A stretch of 64,000 bases of DNA from Dyella jiangningensis (GCF_003264855.1 NZ_NFZS01000003.1:1-64000), one strand, 5' to 3'. Shown: positions 28,482 through 37,911, numbered from the stretch's first letter. Made by a program: numbers and translations. The notes: generated by a model not told the origin, from the letters alone.

Positions 28482-30869
28482 ATGACCGCTCCATCCACAC
28501 CCAAGGCAGCGCTGCGCATCCGCAAGGCTGCGGTGCTCGGCGCCGGCGTCATGGGCGCGCAGATCGCCGCGCACCTGACCAATGCCGGCGTCGAAACCGT
28601 GCTGTTCGACCTGGCCGCCAAGGAAGGTCCCAAGAGTGGCATCGCCCTGAAGGCCATCGCCAACCTGCAGAAGCTCTCGCCTGCCCCGCTGGCCGACAAG
28701 ACCATCGCCGGCGCGATCATCCCCGCCAACTATGACGAGGATCTGGAGCATCTGAAGGACGTGGACTTGGTGATCGAAGCGATCGCCGAACGGATGGACT
28801 GGAAGCTGGATCTCTACAAGAAGATCGCTTCGCATCTTTCGCCGACCGCGGTGATCGCGTCCAACACCTCGGGCCTGTCGATCAACGGCCTGGCCGAGGC
28901 GCTGCCGGAAGACATGCGCCACCGCTTCAGCGGCGTGCATTTCTTCAACCCGCCGCGCTACATGCACCTGGTCGAGCTGATCCCCACGAAGCTCACTGAC
29001 AAGAACGTGCTGGAAGGCCTCGAGGCGTTCCTTACCACCGCGCTCGGCAAGGGCGTGGTGTACGCCAAGGACACGCCGAACTTCATCGGCAACCGCATCG
29101 GCGTGTTCTCGATGCTGGCCACCATGCATCACACGCAGCAGTTCGGCCTGGGCTTCGACGTGGTCGACGCGCTGACCGGCCCGGCCGTGGGCCGTCCCAA
29201 GAGTGCTACCTACCGCACGGCGGACGTGGTGGGCCTGGACACCATGGCGCACGTGATCAAGACCATGGCCGATACGCTGGCCGACGATCCGTGGCACGAA
29301 TACTTCAAGGCGCCGGTGTGGCTCACCGCCCTGATCGAGAAGGGCGCGCTGGGCCAGAAGACCGGCGCAGGTTTCTACCGCAAGGCCGGCAAGGACATCG
29401 TCGTGCTCGACGTGGCCAAGCAGGACTACCGTGCGTCCGAGCAGAAGGCGTCGGACGAGGTGTCCGCGATCCTCGCCATCAAGGACCCGGCCGAGAAGTT
29501 CGGCAAGCTGCGCGCTTCCAGCGATCCGCAGGCGCAGTTCCTGTGGGCGACCTTCCGCGACCTGTTCCACTACAGCGCCTATCACCTGGCCGACATCGCC
29601 GACACCGCGCGCGACGTCGACTTCGCCATCCGCTGGGGATACGGCTGGAAGCTCGGTCCGTTCGAGACCTGGCAGGCCGCTGGCTGGCAGCAGGTGGCCG
29701 GCTGGATCGCCGAGGACATCGCCGCCGGCAAGGCCATGAGCAAGGCACCGCTGCCGGCGTGGGTTACCGACGGCCGCAGTGGCGTGCACGGCAAGGACGG
29801 TTCCTGGTCCGCCGCCGAAGGCAAGAACAAGCCGCGCTCACAGCACCCGGTCTACCAGCGTCAGCTGTTCCCCGATCCGATCCTGGGCGAGAAGTTCGAC
29901 CAGGGCACCACGGTGTGGGAGAACGAGGGCGTGCGCCTGTGGACGCTGGGCGACGACGGCGTGGGCATCATCTCGTTCAAGACCAAGATGAACACGGTCA
30001 ACGATGCCGTGCTCGACGGCGTGCAGCAGGCGATCGACGTCGCCGAGCAGCAGCTCAAGGCCGTGGTGATCTGGCAGACCGGCGAGCCGTTCTCGGCCGG
30101 TGCCGACCTCAAGGGCGCGCTGGGCCTGCTGCAGGCCGGCAAGTTCGACGACTTCGAAAAGATGGTCGCCAACTTCCAGGCCACCAGCATGCGCATCAAG
30201 CACTCACTGGTGCCGGTGGTGTCGGCGGTGCGCGGCCTCGCCCTCGGTGGCGGCTGCGAATTCCAGATGCACTCGGCTCGCACCGTGGCTGCGCTGGAAA
30301 GCTACATCGGCCTGGTCGAGGCCGGCGTCGGCCTGCTGCCGGCCGGTGGCGGCCTGCATGAACTGGCCGTGCGCGCCGCCAAGGCGAACCCGGAAGATCC
30401 GTTCGAATCGCTGAAGAAGGTGTTCGAGACGGTCGCCATGGCCAAGGTGTCCGGCAGCGCCCTGGAAGCCAGGCAGCTGGGCCTGCTGCGCGACAGCGAC
30501 GTGGTCGTGTTCAACGCCTACGAGTTGCTGTACGTCGCCAAGAAGGTCGCGCTTTCGCTGGCCGAAAGCGGCTGGCGTCCGCCGATGATGGCCCGCAACA
30601 TCCCGGTCGCCGGCGACGTGGGTACCGCCACGTTCCAGGCGTCGCTCGCCAACCTCGCCGAGGGCTACTTCGCCTCGCCGCATGACGTGGCGATCGCCAC
30701 GCGCATCGCGGACACGCTGTGCGGCGGCAAGATCGAGCGCGGTTCGCAGGTCGACGAGGAGTGGTTGCTCGCGCTGGAGCGCAAGCACTTCGTGGAACTG
30801 GCCAAGACCGAGAAGACCCAGGCCCGCATCGCGCACACCATGACCACCGGCAAGCCGCTGCGTAACTAA
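28482..30869 (+). CDS. 3-hydroxyacyl-CoA dehydrogenase/enoyl-CoA hydratase (FadN-type)
   Basis: A 795-aa bifunctional beta-oxidation enzyme that hydrates enoyl-CoA and oxidises 3-hydroxyacyl-CoA. The NAD-binding dehydrogenase domain comes first (AVLGAGVMGAQIAAHLTNAG near residue 25, GVHFFNPPRYMHLVE with the catalytic histidine, NFIGNRIGVFSMLA). The crotonase domain follows (about residues 480-690, with FSAGADLKG and VRGLALGGGCEFQMH). This order is the reverse of E. coli FadB and resembles FadN of Bacillus. CGGAG precedes the ATG. It lies 76 bp after the TetR gene and ahead of the thiolase gene, so the three form one pathway locus. Confidence 0.93.
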   Translation: MTAPSTPKAALRIRKAAVLGAGVMGAQIAAHLTNAGVETVLFDLAAKEGPKSGIALKAIANLQKLSPAPLADKTIAGAIIPANYDEDLEHLKDVDLVIEAIAERMDWKLDLYKKIASHLSPTAVIASNTSGLSINGLAEALPEDMRHRFSGVHFFNPPRYMHLVELIPTKLTDKNVLEGLEAFLTTALGKGVVYAKDTPNFIGNRIGVFSMLATMHHTQQFGLGFDVVDALTGPAVGRPKSATYRTADVVGLDTMAHVIKTMADTLADDPWHEYFKAPVWLTALIEKGALGQKTGAGFYRKAGKDIVVLDVAKQDYRASEQKASDEVSAILAIKDPAEKFGKLRASSDPQAQFLWATFRDLFHYSAYHLADIADTARDVDFAIRWGYGWKLGPFETWQAAGWQQVAGWIAEDIAAGKAMSKAPLPAWVTDGRSGVHGKDGSWSAAEGKNKPRSQHPVYQRQLFPDPILGEKFDQGTTVWENEGVRLWTLGDDGVGIISFKTKMNTVNDAVLDGVQQAIDVAEQQLKAVVIWQTGEPFSAGADLKGALGLLQAGKFDDFEKMVANFQATSMRIKHSLVPVVSAVRGLALGGGCEFQMHSARTVAALESYIGLVEAGVGLLPAGGGLHELAVRAAKANPEDPFESLKKVFETVAMAKVSGSALEARQLGLLRDSDVVVFNAYELLYVAKKVALSLAESGWRPPMMARNIPVAGDVGTATFQASLANLAEGYFASPHDVAIATRIADTLCGGKIERGSQVDEEWLLALERKHFVELAKTEKTQARIAHTMTTGKPLRN

Positions 30870-30875
30870 AGGCTC

Positions 30876-30940
30876 GTCATTCCGGCGCAGGCCGGAATCC
30901 AGTCGCCGCATTCCTGGATCCCGGCCTACGCCGGGATGAC
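30876..30940. repeat. Palindromic intergenic repeat (GTCATTCCGGCG family)
   Basis: Sequence GTCATTCCGGCGCAGGCCGG ... CCGGCCTACGCCGGGATGAC, an almost complete palindrome of 65 bp. It lies between the bifunctional enzyme gene and the thiolase gene; read-through is possible because no T-run follows. Confidence 0.75.
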
Positions 30941-30997
30941 GATCAAAAACCAAAGTGCGTCGCAGCGAATCACGCGCGACGCCACGGAGCAAAAACC

Positions 30998-32206
30998 ATG
31001 ACCAAGCAAGTGCAAGACGCCTACATCGTCGCCGCCACCCGCACGCCGGTCGGCAAGGCGCCGCGTGGCGTGTTCCGCAACACCCGTCCGGACGACATGC
31101 TCGCCCACGTGATCCGCGCCGTGATGGCGCAGGCCCCGGGCATCGATCCGCATCGCATCGAAGACGTGATCGTCGGCTGCGCCATGCCGGAAGCCGAGCA
31201 AGGCATGAACGTCGCGCGCATCGGCTCGCTGCTGGCCGGCCTGCCGTACACGGTGCCAGGCGTCACCATCAACCGCTTCTGCTCCTCCGGCGTGCAGGCC
31301 ATTGCGATGGCCGCCGATCGCATCCAGCTCGGCGTCGCCGACCTGATGATCGCTGCCGGCACCGAGAGCATGAGCATGGTGCCCATGATGGGCCACAAGA
31401 TCGCGATGAACCCCGCGATCTTCGCCAATAAGGAAGACGTGGCCATCGCCTACGGCATGGGCATCACGGCCGAGAAGGTGGCCGAGCAGTGGAAGGTCAC
31501 CCGCGAGCAGCAGGACGCCTTCGCGGTGGAAAGCCATCGCCGCGCGCTGGCCGCCATCGCTGCCGGCGAGTTCAAGGACGAGATCACCCCGTTCCAGCTC
31601 GATGATCACTACCCCGACCTCGCCACGCGCGGCATCACCACCGACAGCCGCGTGATCGACACCGACGAAGGCCCACGCGCCGGCACCACGCTAGACGTAC
31701 TGAGCAAGCTGCGCACGGTGTTCCGCAACGACAAGTTCGGCGGCTCCGTGACGGCCGGCAATTCCTCGCAGATGTCCGACGGCGCCGGCGCGCTGCTGCT
31801 GGCCAGCGAGAAGGCGATCAAGGAGTTCAACCTCACCCCGATCGGCCGCTTCGTCGGCTACTCGGTGGCGGGCGTGAAGCCGGAAGTGATGGGCATCGGC
31901 CCGAAGGAAGCGATTCCCAAGGCGCTCAAGCAGGTCGGCCTGACCAAGGACCAGCTGGACTGGATCGAGCTCAACGAAGCCTTCGCCGCGCAGGCGCTCG
32001 CGGTGATCGGCGACCTCGGCCTGGATCCCTCCAAGGTGAACCCGCTGGGCGGCGCCATCGCGCTCGGACACCCGCTGGGCGCCACCGGTGCGATCCGCGC
32101 CGCCACCCTGCTGCACGGCATGCGCCGCCGCAAGCAGAAGTACGGCATGGTGACCATGTGCATCGGCACCGGCATGGGTGCGGCGGGCGTGTTCGAAGCG
32201 CTCTGA
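30998..32206 (+). CDS. fadA: Acetyl-CoA C-acyltransferase (3-ketoacyl-CoA thiolase)
   Basis: Cleaves 3-ketoacyl-CoA with CoA, the last beta-oxidation step. The 402-aa protein has the acyl-accepting cysteine C95 in NRFCSSGVQ, a C-terminal GHPLGATGA with the base histidine, and CIGTGMGAA with the second catalytic cysteine. It follows the FadN-type gene by 128 bp that contain a palindromic repeat. A strong terminator follows it. The symbol reflects role; the exact chain-length preference cannot be told. Confidence 0.95.
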   Translation: MTKQVQDAYIVAATRTPVGKAPRGVFRNTRPDDMLAHVIRAVMAQAPGIDPHRIEDVIVGCAMPEAEQGMNVARIGSLLAGLPYTVPGVTINRFCSSGVQAIAMAADRIQLGVADLMIAAGTESMSMVPMMGHKIAMNPAIFANKEDVAIAYGMGITAEKVAEQWKVTREQQDAFAVESHRRALAAIAAGEFKDEITPFQLDDHYPDLATRGITTDSRVIDTDEGPRAGTTLDVLSKLRTVFRNDKFGGSVTAGNSSQMSDGAGALLLASEKAIKEFNLTPIGRFVGYSVAGVKPEVMGIGPKEAIPKALKQVGLTKDQLDWIELNEAFAAQALAVIGDLGLDPSKVNPLGGAIALGHPLGATGAIRAATLLHGMRRRKQKYGMVTMCIGTGMGAAGVFEAL

Positions 32207-32230
32207 TCCACCCTGCTCCGCAACACGAAA

Positions 32231-32262
32231 CGGCGCCGTAGCGATACGGCGCCGCTTTTGTT
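32231..32262 (+). terminator. Rho-independent terminator after fadA
   Basis: A perfect 10-bp stem CGGCGCCGTA / TACGGCGCCG (32231-32254) with a GCGA loop, then CTTTTGTTT. The convergent DUF202 gene ends just downstream at 32276. Confidence 0.9.
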
Positions 32263-32275
32263 TGTGTGCGCAGGT

Positions 32276-32659
32276 TCAGCTCAGCGCTGCGACCTGCCTG
32301 GCCACATAGAGCGTCAGGAAGATCGCCAGAATCACCAGCAGCGCCGCCATTGCCCGTGCGGTCCAGGTGTCACCGTAGGTGGATGACGCTTCGGCTTCGA
32401 TCGCCTTGTGGTTGCGGTAATAGCGCAGCGTTGCGCCTGCGATCATCAGCGCACCGACCAGCAGCAAGCCGAGCCCAAGCCATTGGGATGCCCGCGTATG
32501 CAGGTTCTCCGTCACCCGGGTCGCGGCCCGCGAGGTAAACAGCAGAAAAATGTCGAACCGCTCCAGCAGGAAGCCGAACGCCATCACGGAGATGGCCGTG
32601 CGCACCCATGCGAGATAGGTCCGTTCATTGGCCGCATGGTCGCTGAAATGGGGTATCAC
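32276..32659 (-). CDS. DUF202/YidH-family membrane protein
   Basis: A 127-aa inner-membrane protein with three likely helices: about residues 20-42, 60-80 and 103-123. The N-terminal NERTYLAWVRTAISVMAFGF is the DUF202 signature. Function in bacteria is not established. It is a single gene on the minus strand between fadA and the divergent DUF2058 gene, so it probably has its own promoter. Confidence 0.88.
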   Translation of the reverse strand: MIPHFSDHAANERTYLAWVRTAISVMAFGFLLERFDIFLLFTSRAATRVTENLHTRASQWLGLGLLLVGALMIAGATLRYYRNHKAIEAEASSTYGDTWTARAMAALLVILAIFLTLYVARQVAALS

Positions 32660-32793
32660 GGTGAATCGGGTCTCCGCGCTGCCTACGCCGGAGGCTCATC
32701 TTCCACGCGCATCGTCAGCGCACCGTGTTCGTCCCGGGCCGCATGTCCGAAGCGCGCTACAATCGAAGGTCACGTTCGACCGGACCGATCCAC

Positions 32794-33324
32794 ATGCGCA
32801 ATCCTCTCCAAGAACAGCTGCTGAAAGCCGGCCTGGCCAAGAAGGGCAAGGTGGACCAGATCGCGCGCGAGCAGGCCAAGCAGCGTCAGGGCAAGGCGCA
32901 GGTGGCTGCGCCCGAAGAGAAGATCGACGCGCAGCGCCTGCAGGCAGAGCGCGCCGAGCGCGACCGCGCGTTGGCCGCGGAACGCAATGCGCAGAGCCGG
33001 GCGCGCGAGCTCGCGGCGCAGGTCCGCCAGATCGTCGACGCCAGCAAGGTGAAGCGCGAGGGCGAGATCAGCTACCGCTTCACCGATGGCCGCAGTGTGC
33101 TGGTCAACGAGTCGCTGCGCACGCAGCTGGCGAAGGGTTCGCTGGTGGTCGTCCGCTCGGGCGATGGCTACGAACTGCTGCCGCGCCTTGCCGCGGAGAA
33201 AGTGCGTGAACGTGATGCATCCGCCATCGTACTGGACCACGGCCAGCCGTCCGACACGACGACGCAGAGCGAAGACGACGCCTATTACAGCCAGTTCAAG
33301 GTGCCCGACGACCTGACCTGGTGA
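32794..33324 (+). CDS. DUF2058 family protein (YaiL-like)
   Basis: A 176-aa cytosolic protein. The N-terminal third is charged and probably coiled-coil (LQEQLLKAGLAKKGKVDQIA ... AERAERDRALAAERNAQ). The C-terminal half has the DUF2058 core (ISYRFTDGRSVLVNESLRTQ and GDGYELLPRLAAEKVRERD). E. coli YaiL belongs to the same family; it has been called a nucleoprotein, but a function is not established. The start at 32794 gives MRNPLQEQLLKAGL, the family-typical N-terminus. Confidence 0.88.
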   Translation: MRNPLQEQLLKAGLAKKGKVDQIAREQAKQRQGKAQVAAPEEKIDAQRLQAERAERDRALAAERNAQSRARELAAQVRQIVDASKVKREGEISYRFTDGRSVLVNESLRTQLAKGSLVVVRSGDGYELLPRLAAEKVRERDASAIVLDHGQPSDTTTQSEDDAYYSQFKVPDDLTW

Positions 33325-33451
33325 CGCGACGCACGCCTCTCGGGGCTCGTCCGGGTCTCGACAGCCCCCATCACTTTGGCGCAATCGGATTACCGGCCGC
33401 CCCCGACCGCCTCCTAAGGTCTGCATACCCACAGACCCCTTGGAGGTTCCC

Positions 33452-34336
33452 ATGTCACAGGTATGGCTCATCACCGGCAGTTCGCGCGGCTTCGGCAAGG
33501 CGCTCGCGGAAGCCGTTCTGGCCGCCGGCCATCGATTGATCGCCACGGCCCGCCAGCCAGCGCAGCTGGACGCCCTCGTCGTGCGTTACGGAGACAGGGT
33601 CCGCACCGTCGCGCTGGATGTCACCGACGCCCGCGCCGCGCAGGACGCCGTGCAGGCCGCCATCGATGCGTTTGGACGTCTGGACGTATTGGTCAACAAT
33701 GCCGGCTACGGCAACCTGACGACCATCGAGGAAGGCAGCGACGAGGACTTCCGCGCCCAGATGGAAACCAACTTCTTCGGCACCGTGAACGTCACCCGCG
33801 CCGCCCTTCCGCTACTGCGTCGCCAGCGCTCGGGGCACATCATCCAGTTCTCCTCGATCGGCGGGCGCATCGGCGTGCCCGGCATGGGCGCCTACCAGTC
33901 CGCCAAGTGGGCGGTGGAAGGCTTTTCCGAAGTGCTGGCGAAGGAGGTCGCGGCGTTCGGCATCAAGGTCACCCTGGTCGAGCCCGGTGGTTTCCGTACG
34001 GACTGGGGCGGCCCGTCCATGACGGTCTTCGCGCCCGCCGAGACATCGGAATACGCCACCGTGCTCGCGCCGATGATGGCGCTGCGCAAGGAACACACGG
34101 GCAACGAAGCAGGCGACCCCGCCAAGGCCGCCACGGCCATCCTCAGCATCGCCGGCATCGAGCAGCCGCCGCTGCGTCTGCTGTTGGGTTCGGATGCGGT
34201 GTACCTGGCCGCCCAGCAGGCCGCCAAGGTCGCTGCCGAAGACGCGCAATGGCGCGAGCTCAGTCTTTCGACCGACTTCGACCGTTCGCCACAAGCCGCC
34301 GAGCAGCGCGACCGCATGCTGCGGGCGGTAATCTGA
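33452..34336 (+). CDS. Short-chain dehydrogenase/reductase
   Basis: A 294-aa SDR oxidoreductase. The NAD(P) motif TGSSRGFGKA lies near residue 8. NNAGYGN, the active-site serine in SSIGGR and YQSAKWAVEGF (Y-x-x-x-K) follow, so the catalytic residues are complete. TTGGAGG precedes the ATG. Its substrate is unknown; the closest general group is the classical SDRs annotated as oxidoreductases acting on alcohols or ketones. The AraC-type gene starts 34 bp downstream on the same strand and may regulate it. Confidence 0.9.
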   Translation: MSQVWLITGSSRGFGKALAEAVLAAGHRLIATARQPAQLDALVVRYGDRVRTVALDVTDARAAQDAVQAAIDAFGRLDVLVNNAGYGNLTTIEEGSDEDFRAQMETNFFGTVNVTRAALPLLRRQRSGHIIQFSSIGGRIGVPGMGAYQSAKWAVEGFSEVLAKEVAAFGIKVTLVEPGGFRTDWGGPSMTVFAPAETSEYATVLAPMMALRKEHTGNEAGDPAKAATAILSIAGIEQPPLRLLLGSDAVYLAAQQAAKVAAEDAQWRELSLSTDFDRSPQAAEQRDRMLRAVI

Positions 34337-34370
34337 GCGCCTGTCCAGTCGCGCAAGGGAGCACACGACC

Positions 34371-35369
34371 GTGAGGGCCGACCAGATTCCGCTCAGTCGT
34401 GGCGCCTTTGCGCGCATGGCCACGCTCGACCTGGATGTGCCCGCGGTGCTCGACCATGCAGGCCTTCCGCGGGCCCTGATGTCCGAAGCGCGGCCCATGC
34501 TCACCACCGCCCAGTTCTTTGCGTTCTGGCATGCGGTGGAAGCCGTCTGCCGGGACCCGTCGCTGGGCCTGCGGCTTGGCGACGGCACGCGCTCCGAGGT
34601 GTACGACATGGTGACGGCCGCCGCGCTGCATTCGGGCACGCTCGGTGGTGCGTTGGACAAACTGGCGCGCTACAAGCGGCTCACCTGTCCGGAGGATGTG
34701 GTGGTTGAACTCGGCCGGGACGAGGCGGCCGTGTCGATGCGCTGGATGCTCGCGGAGGGACACACGCCGCGGCTGCTGGTCGATGCCATGTTCGCCTCCA
34801 ATTTTGCGCTGGCGGAACGCGGCACGGGGCGCGCGTTGCATCTGCGACGCATCGAACTGACGCGGCGTCCTGCCGATGGCACCCTGCTGCATGCGCATTT
34901 CCGCTGCGAGCTTCGCTTCAACGCGCCGCAGGATCGCATCGTCTATGCGCGCAGCGATCTCGATCTTCCCTTCGTCACGCAGGATGACGGCCACCTGGCC
35001 GACCTGCTTCCCGTGCTGGAAGGTTCATTGCGCGAGCAGACGGCCGCCACGCCGCTGCGTGACAAGGTGTGGAACGTGCTGTCGCGTGGCATGCGCGGTG
35101 GCCACCTGCGCATGGCACAGGTGGCCGAAGCATTACACCTGAGCCCGCGCACCCTGCAGCGCCGTCTCGGCGAGGTCGGCACCAGCTACCAGCAGGTGCT
35201 GGACCAGGTACGCCACCAGCTCGCCCGCCGCCTGCTGGATGCCACCGACCTGGACGTCGGCGAAATCGCGTTCCTGCTCGGCTTCGAAGAGCTGAACTCC
35301 TTCAACCGTGCGTTCCGCCAGTGGGAAGGCGCCACGCCCGCGCGCTGGCGGACCACGATCGCCGGCTGA
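34371..35369 (+). CDS. AraC-family transcriptional regulator (arabinose-binding-like N-terminal domain)
   Basis: A 332-aa regulator. The N-terminal domain (about residues 15-205) is of the Arabinose_bd type seen in OruR/ArgR-like regulators. The C-terminal AraC-type helix-turn-helix pair (about 235-330) shows HLRMAQVAEALHLSPRTLQR and DVGEIAFLLGFEELNSFNRAFRQWEGATPARWR. The GTG start at 34371 follows AAGGGAG. It comes directly after the SDR gene. The effector is unknown; the SDR or the downstream oxygenase are plausible targets. Confidence 0.9.
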   Translation: MRADQIPLSRGAFARMATLDLDVPAVLDHAGLPRALMSEARPMLTTAQFFAFWHAVEAVCRDPSLGLRLGDGTRSEVYDMVTAAALHSGTLGGALDKLARYKRLTCPEDVVVELGRDEAAVSMRWMLAEGHTPRLLVDAMFASNFALAERGTGRALHLRRIELTRRPADGTLLHAHFRCELRFNAPQDRIVYARSDLDLPFVTQDDGHLADLLPVLEGSLREQTAATPLRDKVWNVLSRGMRGGHLRMAQVAEALHLSPRTLQRRLGEVGTSYQQVLDQVRHQLARRLLDATDLDVGEIAFLLGFEELNSFNRAFRQWEGATPARWRTTIAG

Positions 35370-35579
35370 AGTCCCCGCGACACCGCAAGCCGCCGGCGTG
35401 ACGTGCTCGAAGCGGATGGCGACGAGCCCTTGCGACCATCGCCCCGGCAGACTGCAGGACATCAGGTTTCCCGTCGCCATCGCCCGACGCCAGAAGCCGT
35501 GGCGCCATCGCAAGAAGCGGAGTGTTTCGGGCAACAGACAGGCCCACCATGGTCCGCTGCAGCGACGACAGCGACGACC

Positions 35580-36302
35580 ATGACGAACATGCCAGCATCC
35601 CTCGACCGATACCTGCACGACGCCGACTGGCCAGCGATCACACGCGGGCTGGACACGACGGGCTGCGCCCTTCTGCCCGGCCTGCTCACGCCGGAGCAGT
35701 GTCATTCCCTCGCGGCGTGCTACGCGCAGGACCGCGGTTTTCGCAGCCGCGTGGTGATGGCGCGACACGGGTTTGGCCGCGGCGAATACAAATACTTCGA
35801 CTATCCGCTGCCCGCCCTGGTGACCCAGCTGCGGAGCCGCCTGTATCCGAAGCTCGCATCGGTGGCGAATGCGTGGCACGAACGGCTGGGCATCGAGGCG
35901 CGCTTTCCGGGCAACCTCGACGATTTCCTCGCCCGCTGCCACGACGCCGGCCAGGCACGGCCCACGCCCTTGCTGCTGCGCTACGGCCCGGACGATTACA
36001 ACTGCCTGCACCAGGACCTGTACGGCGAACACGTGTTCCCGCTGCAGGTTGCCATCCTGCTCTCCGAGCCCGGACGGGACTTCGAAGGCGGCGAGTTCGT
36101 GCTCACCGAACAGCGACCGCGCATGCAGTCGCGGGTGGAGGTCGTCCCGCTGCGCCAGGGCGATGCCGTGGTCTTCGCCGTCAACCATCGGCCGATGCAG
36201 GGTGCGCGGGGCGCCTATCGCGTGGCCATGCGCCACGGGGTCAGCCGCCTGCGTAACGGCCAGCGATATACGCTGGGCATCATCTTCCATGACGCCCTGT
36301 GA
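35580..36302 (+). CDS. 2-oxoglutarate/Fe(II) oxygenase (Oxygenase-NA-like)
   Basis: A 240-aa 2OG-dependent oxygenase of the type grouped as Oxygenase-NA, proposed to act on damaged DNA; real substrates are not settled. Iron ligands are in CLHQDLYGEHVFPLQ (H-x-D) and near the distal histidine of VNHRPMQGARGAYRVAMRHG, with arginines for 2OG in the same stretch. The C-terminus is RYTLGIIFHDAL. The ATG at 35580 was preferred over a much longer frame that starts inside the intergenic region. It lies 210 bp after the AraC gene on the same strand. Confidence 0.8.
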   Translation: MTNMPASLDRYLHDADWPAITRGLDTTGCALLPGLLTPEQCHSLAACYAQDRGFRSRVVMARHGFGRGEYKYFDYPLPALVTQLRSRLYPKLASVANAWHERLGIEARFPGNLDDFLARCHDAGQARPTPLLLRYGPDDYNCLHQDLYGEHVFPLQVAILLSEPGRDFEGGEFVLTEQRPRMQSRVEVVPLRQGDAVVFAVNHRPMQGARGAYRVAMRHGVSRLRNGQRYTLGIIFHDAL

Positions 36303-36380
36303 CCTGTCGCACCGGCAAGGTGCGGCGGGAATCCTTTAGGATGGCCGCTTCGCCCTGCCGCCAAGAGGATCGTGCCGACG

Positions 36381-37793
36381 ATGAAGACCCACGAAACCAC
36401 CGTAGGGCCTGCCACGCAGGAACACCACCTGCAACGCAACCTGCGCAACCGACACCTGCAGTTGATCGCGATCGGCGGCGCCATCGGCACCGGCCTGTTC
36501 ATGGGCTCGGGCAAGACGATCAGCCTCGCCGGCCCCTCGGTGATCTTCGCGTACGCGATCATCGGCAGCGTGCTGTTCTTCATGATGCGTGCGATGGGCG
36601 AGCTGCTGCTGTCCAACCTGCACTACAAGTCGTTCGTCGACTTCAACTACGACCTGCTCGGTCCCTGCGCCGGTTTCTTCACCGGCTGGACGTACTGGTT
36701 CTGCTGGGTGGTCACCGGCATCGCGGATATCGCCGCGATCACCGGCTACATCCAGTTCTGGGCACCCGGCGTGCCGCTGTGGCTGCCCGGCACGGTGTGC
36801 ATTTCGCTGCTGCTCGGCCTCAACCTGCTGACGGTGAAGCTGTTCGGCGAACTCGAGTTCTGGTTCGCGCTGGTCAAGATCATCGCCATCGTGGCGTTGA
36901 TCGCCATCGGCATCGTGCTGATCGCCATCGGCTTCACCTCGCCCTCGGGCGCGAAGGCCGCGGTGTCGAACCTGTGGAGCAATGGTGGCTGGTTCCCGCA
37001 TGGCGGCGCGGGTTTCCTCGCGGCGTTCCAGATCGCGGTGTTCGCTTTCGTCGGCATCGAGCTGGTCGGTACCGCGTCGGCCGAAGCACGCGATCCGGAG
37101 AAGACGCTGCCCAAGGCGATCAATTCCATTCCGATCCGCGTGATCGTGTTCTACGTGCTCGCCCTGCTGGTGATCATGACGGTGACGCCGTGGAACCAGG
37201 TCGCGCCGGATCGCAGCCCGTTCGTCAACCTCTTCATGCTGATCGGCATTCCGATCGCGGCCAGCCTGATCAATTTCGTCGTGCTGACCTCGGCCACCTC
37301 GTCGGCGAACAGCGGCATCTATTCGACGGGCCGCATGCTGTATGGCCTTTCCGCCGGCAGGCTCGGTCCCAAGCCGTTCGCCCGCCTGAGCAACAACAAC
37401 GTGCCGGCCAATGGTCTCGCCTATTCCTGCGCGCTGCTGTTCATTGGCGTGTTCCTGCTTTACCAGGAAGGCGACGTCATGAAGGTGTTTACCATCGTGA
37501 CCACGATCTCCAGCATCTGCTTCATCTTCGTGTGGTCGCTGATCATGATCGCGTACATGCGCTACCGGAAGCTGCACCCCGAGCGCCATGCCACGTCGAT
37601 CTTCAAGATGCCCGGTGGCGTCGCGATGTGCTGGCTGGTGCTCGCGTTCTTCGCCTTCGTGCTGTGGGTGTTCGCACAGAAGGACGACACCCTGCAGGGT
37701 CTGATCTATACGCCGATATGGTTCATGGCGCTGGCCATCTGCTACCCGTTCTATCGCAAGCAGGCGATCGAGCATCGCAAGCACACGCATTGA
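36381..37793 (+). CDS. cycA: Amino-acid permease, CycA-type (D-serine/D-alanine/glycine)
   Basis: A 470-aa inner-membrane proton symporter of the AAT family with about twelve helices. The N-terminal LRNRHLQLIAIGGAIGTGLF, then MGSGKTISLAGPSVIF, WTYWFCWVVTGIADIAAITG, FQIAVFAFVGIELVGTASAE and SSANSGIYSTGRMLYGLS match E. coli CycA closely in recollection. This supports D-serine, D-alanine and glycine as substrates, which is an inference. ATG 36381 follows AGAGGA at usable spacing; a GTG at 36372 is also in frame. A strong terminator and the tRNA-Gly gene follow. Confidence 0.88.
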   Translation: MKTHETTVGPATQEHHLQRNLRNRHLQLIAIGGAIGTGLFMGSGKTISLAGPSVIFAYAIIGSVLFFMMRAMGELLLSNLHYKSFVDFNYDLLGPCAGFFTGWTYWFCWVVTGIADIAAITGYIQFWAPGVPLWLPGTVCISLLLGLNLLTVKLFGELEFWFALVKIIAIVALIAIGIVLIAIGFTSPSGAKAAVSNLWSNGGWFPHGGAGFLAAFQIAVFAFVGIELVGTASAEARDPEKTLPKAINSIPIRVIVFYVLALLVIMTVTPWNQVAPDRSPFVNLFMLIGIPIAASLINFVVLTSATSSANSGIYSTGRMLYGLSAGRLGPKPFARLSNNNVPANGLAYSCALLFIGVFLLYQEGDVMKVFTIVTTISSICFIFVWSLIMIAYMRYRKLHPERHATSIFKMPGGVAMCWLVLAFFAFVLWVFAQKDDTLQGLIYTPIWFMALAICYPFYRKQAIEHRKHTH

Positions 37794-37853
37794 TGCATGA
37801 GGACCGGCGACGGGCGTCGCCGGTCCATGCGGCACGGGCTTCACGCAGGCAAT

Positions 37854-37882
37854 AAAAAAGCGACCCAAGGGTCGCTTTTTTT
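37854..37882 (+). terminator. Rho-independent terminator after cycA, usable from both strands
   Basis: Stem AAAAAAGCGACCC / GGGTCGCTTTTTTT with loop AA. The T-run on plus and the A-run on the opposite side allow termination of cycA and of the convergent tRNA-Gly transcript. Confidence 0.9.
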
Positions 37883-37911
37883 GTCGATCGCGATGCTCGA
37901 TCAACGGAATC

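Noticed and set aside
35403-35579. N-terminal extension of the 2OG oxygenase
   Set aside because: The added residues are intergenic-looking and lack family similarity; ATG 35580 gives the expected N-terminus.
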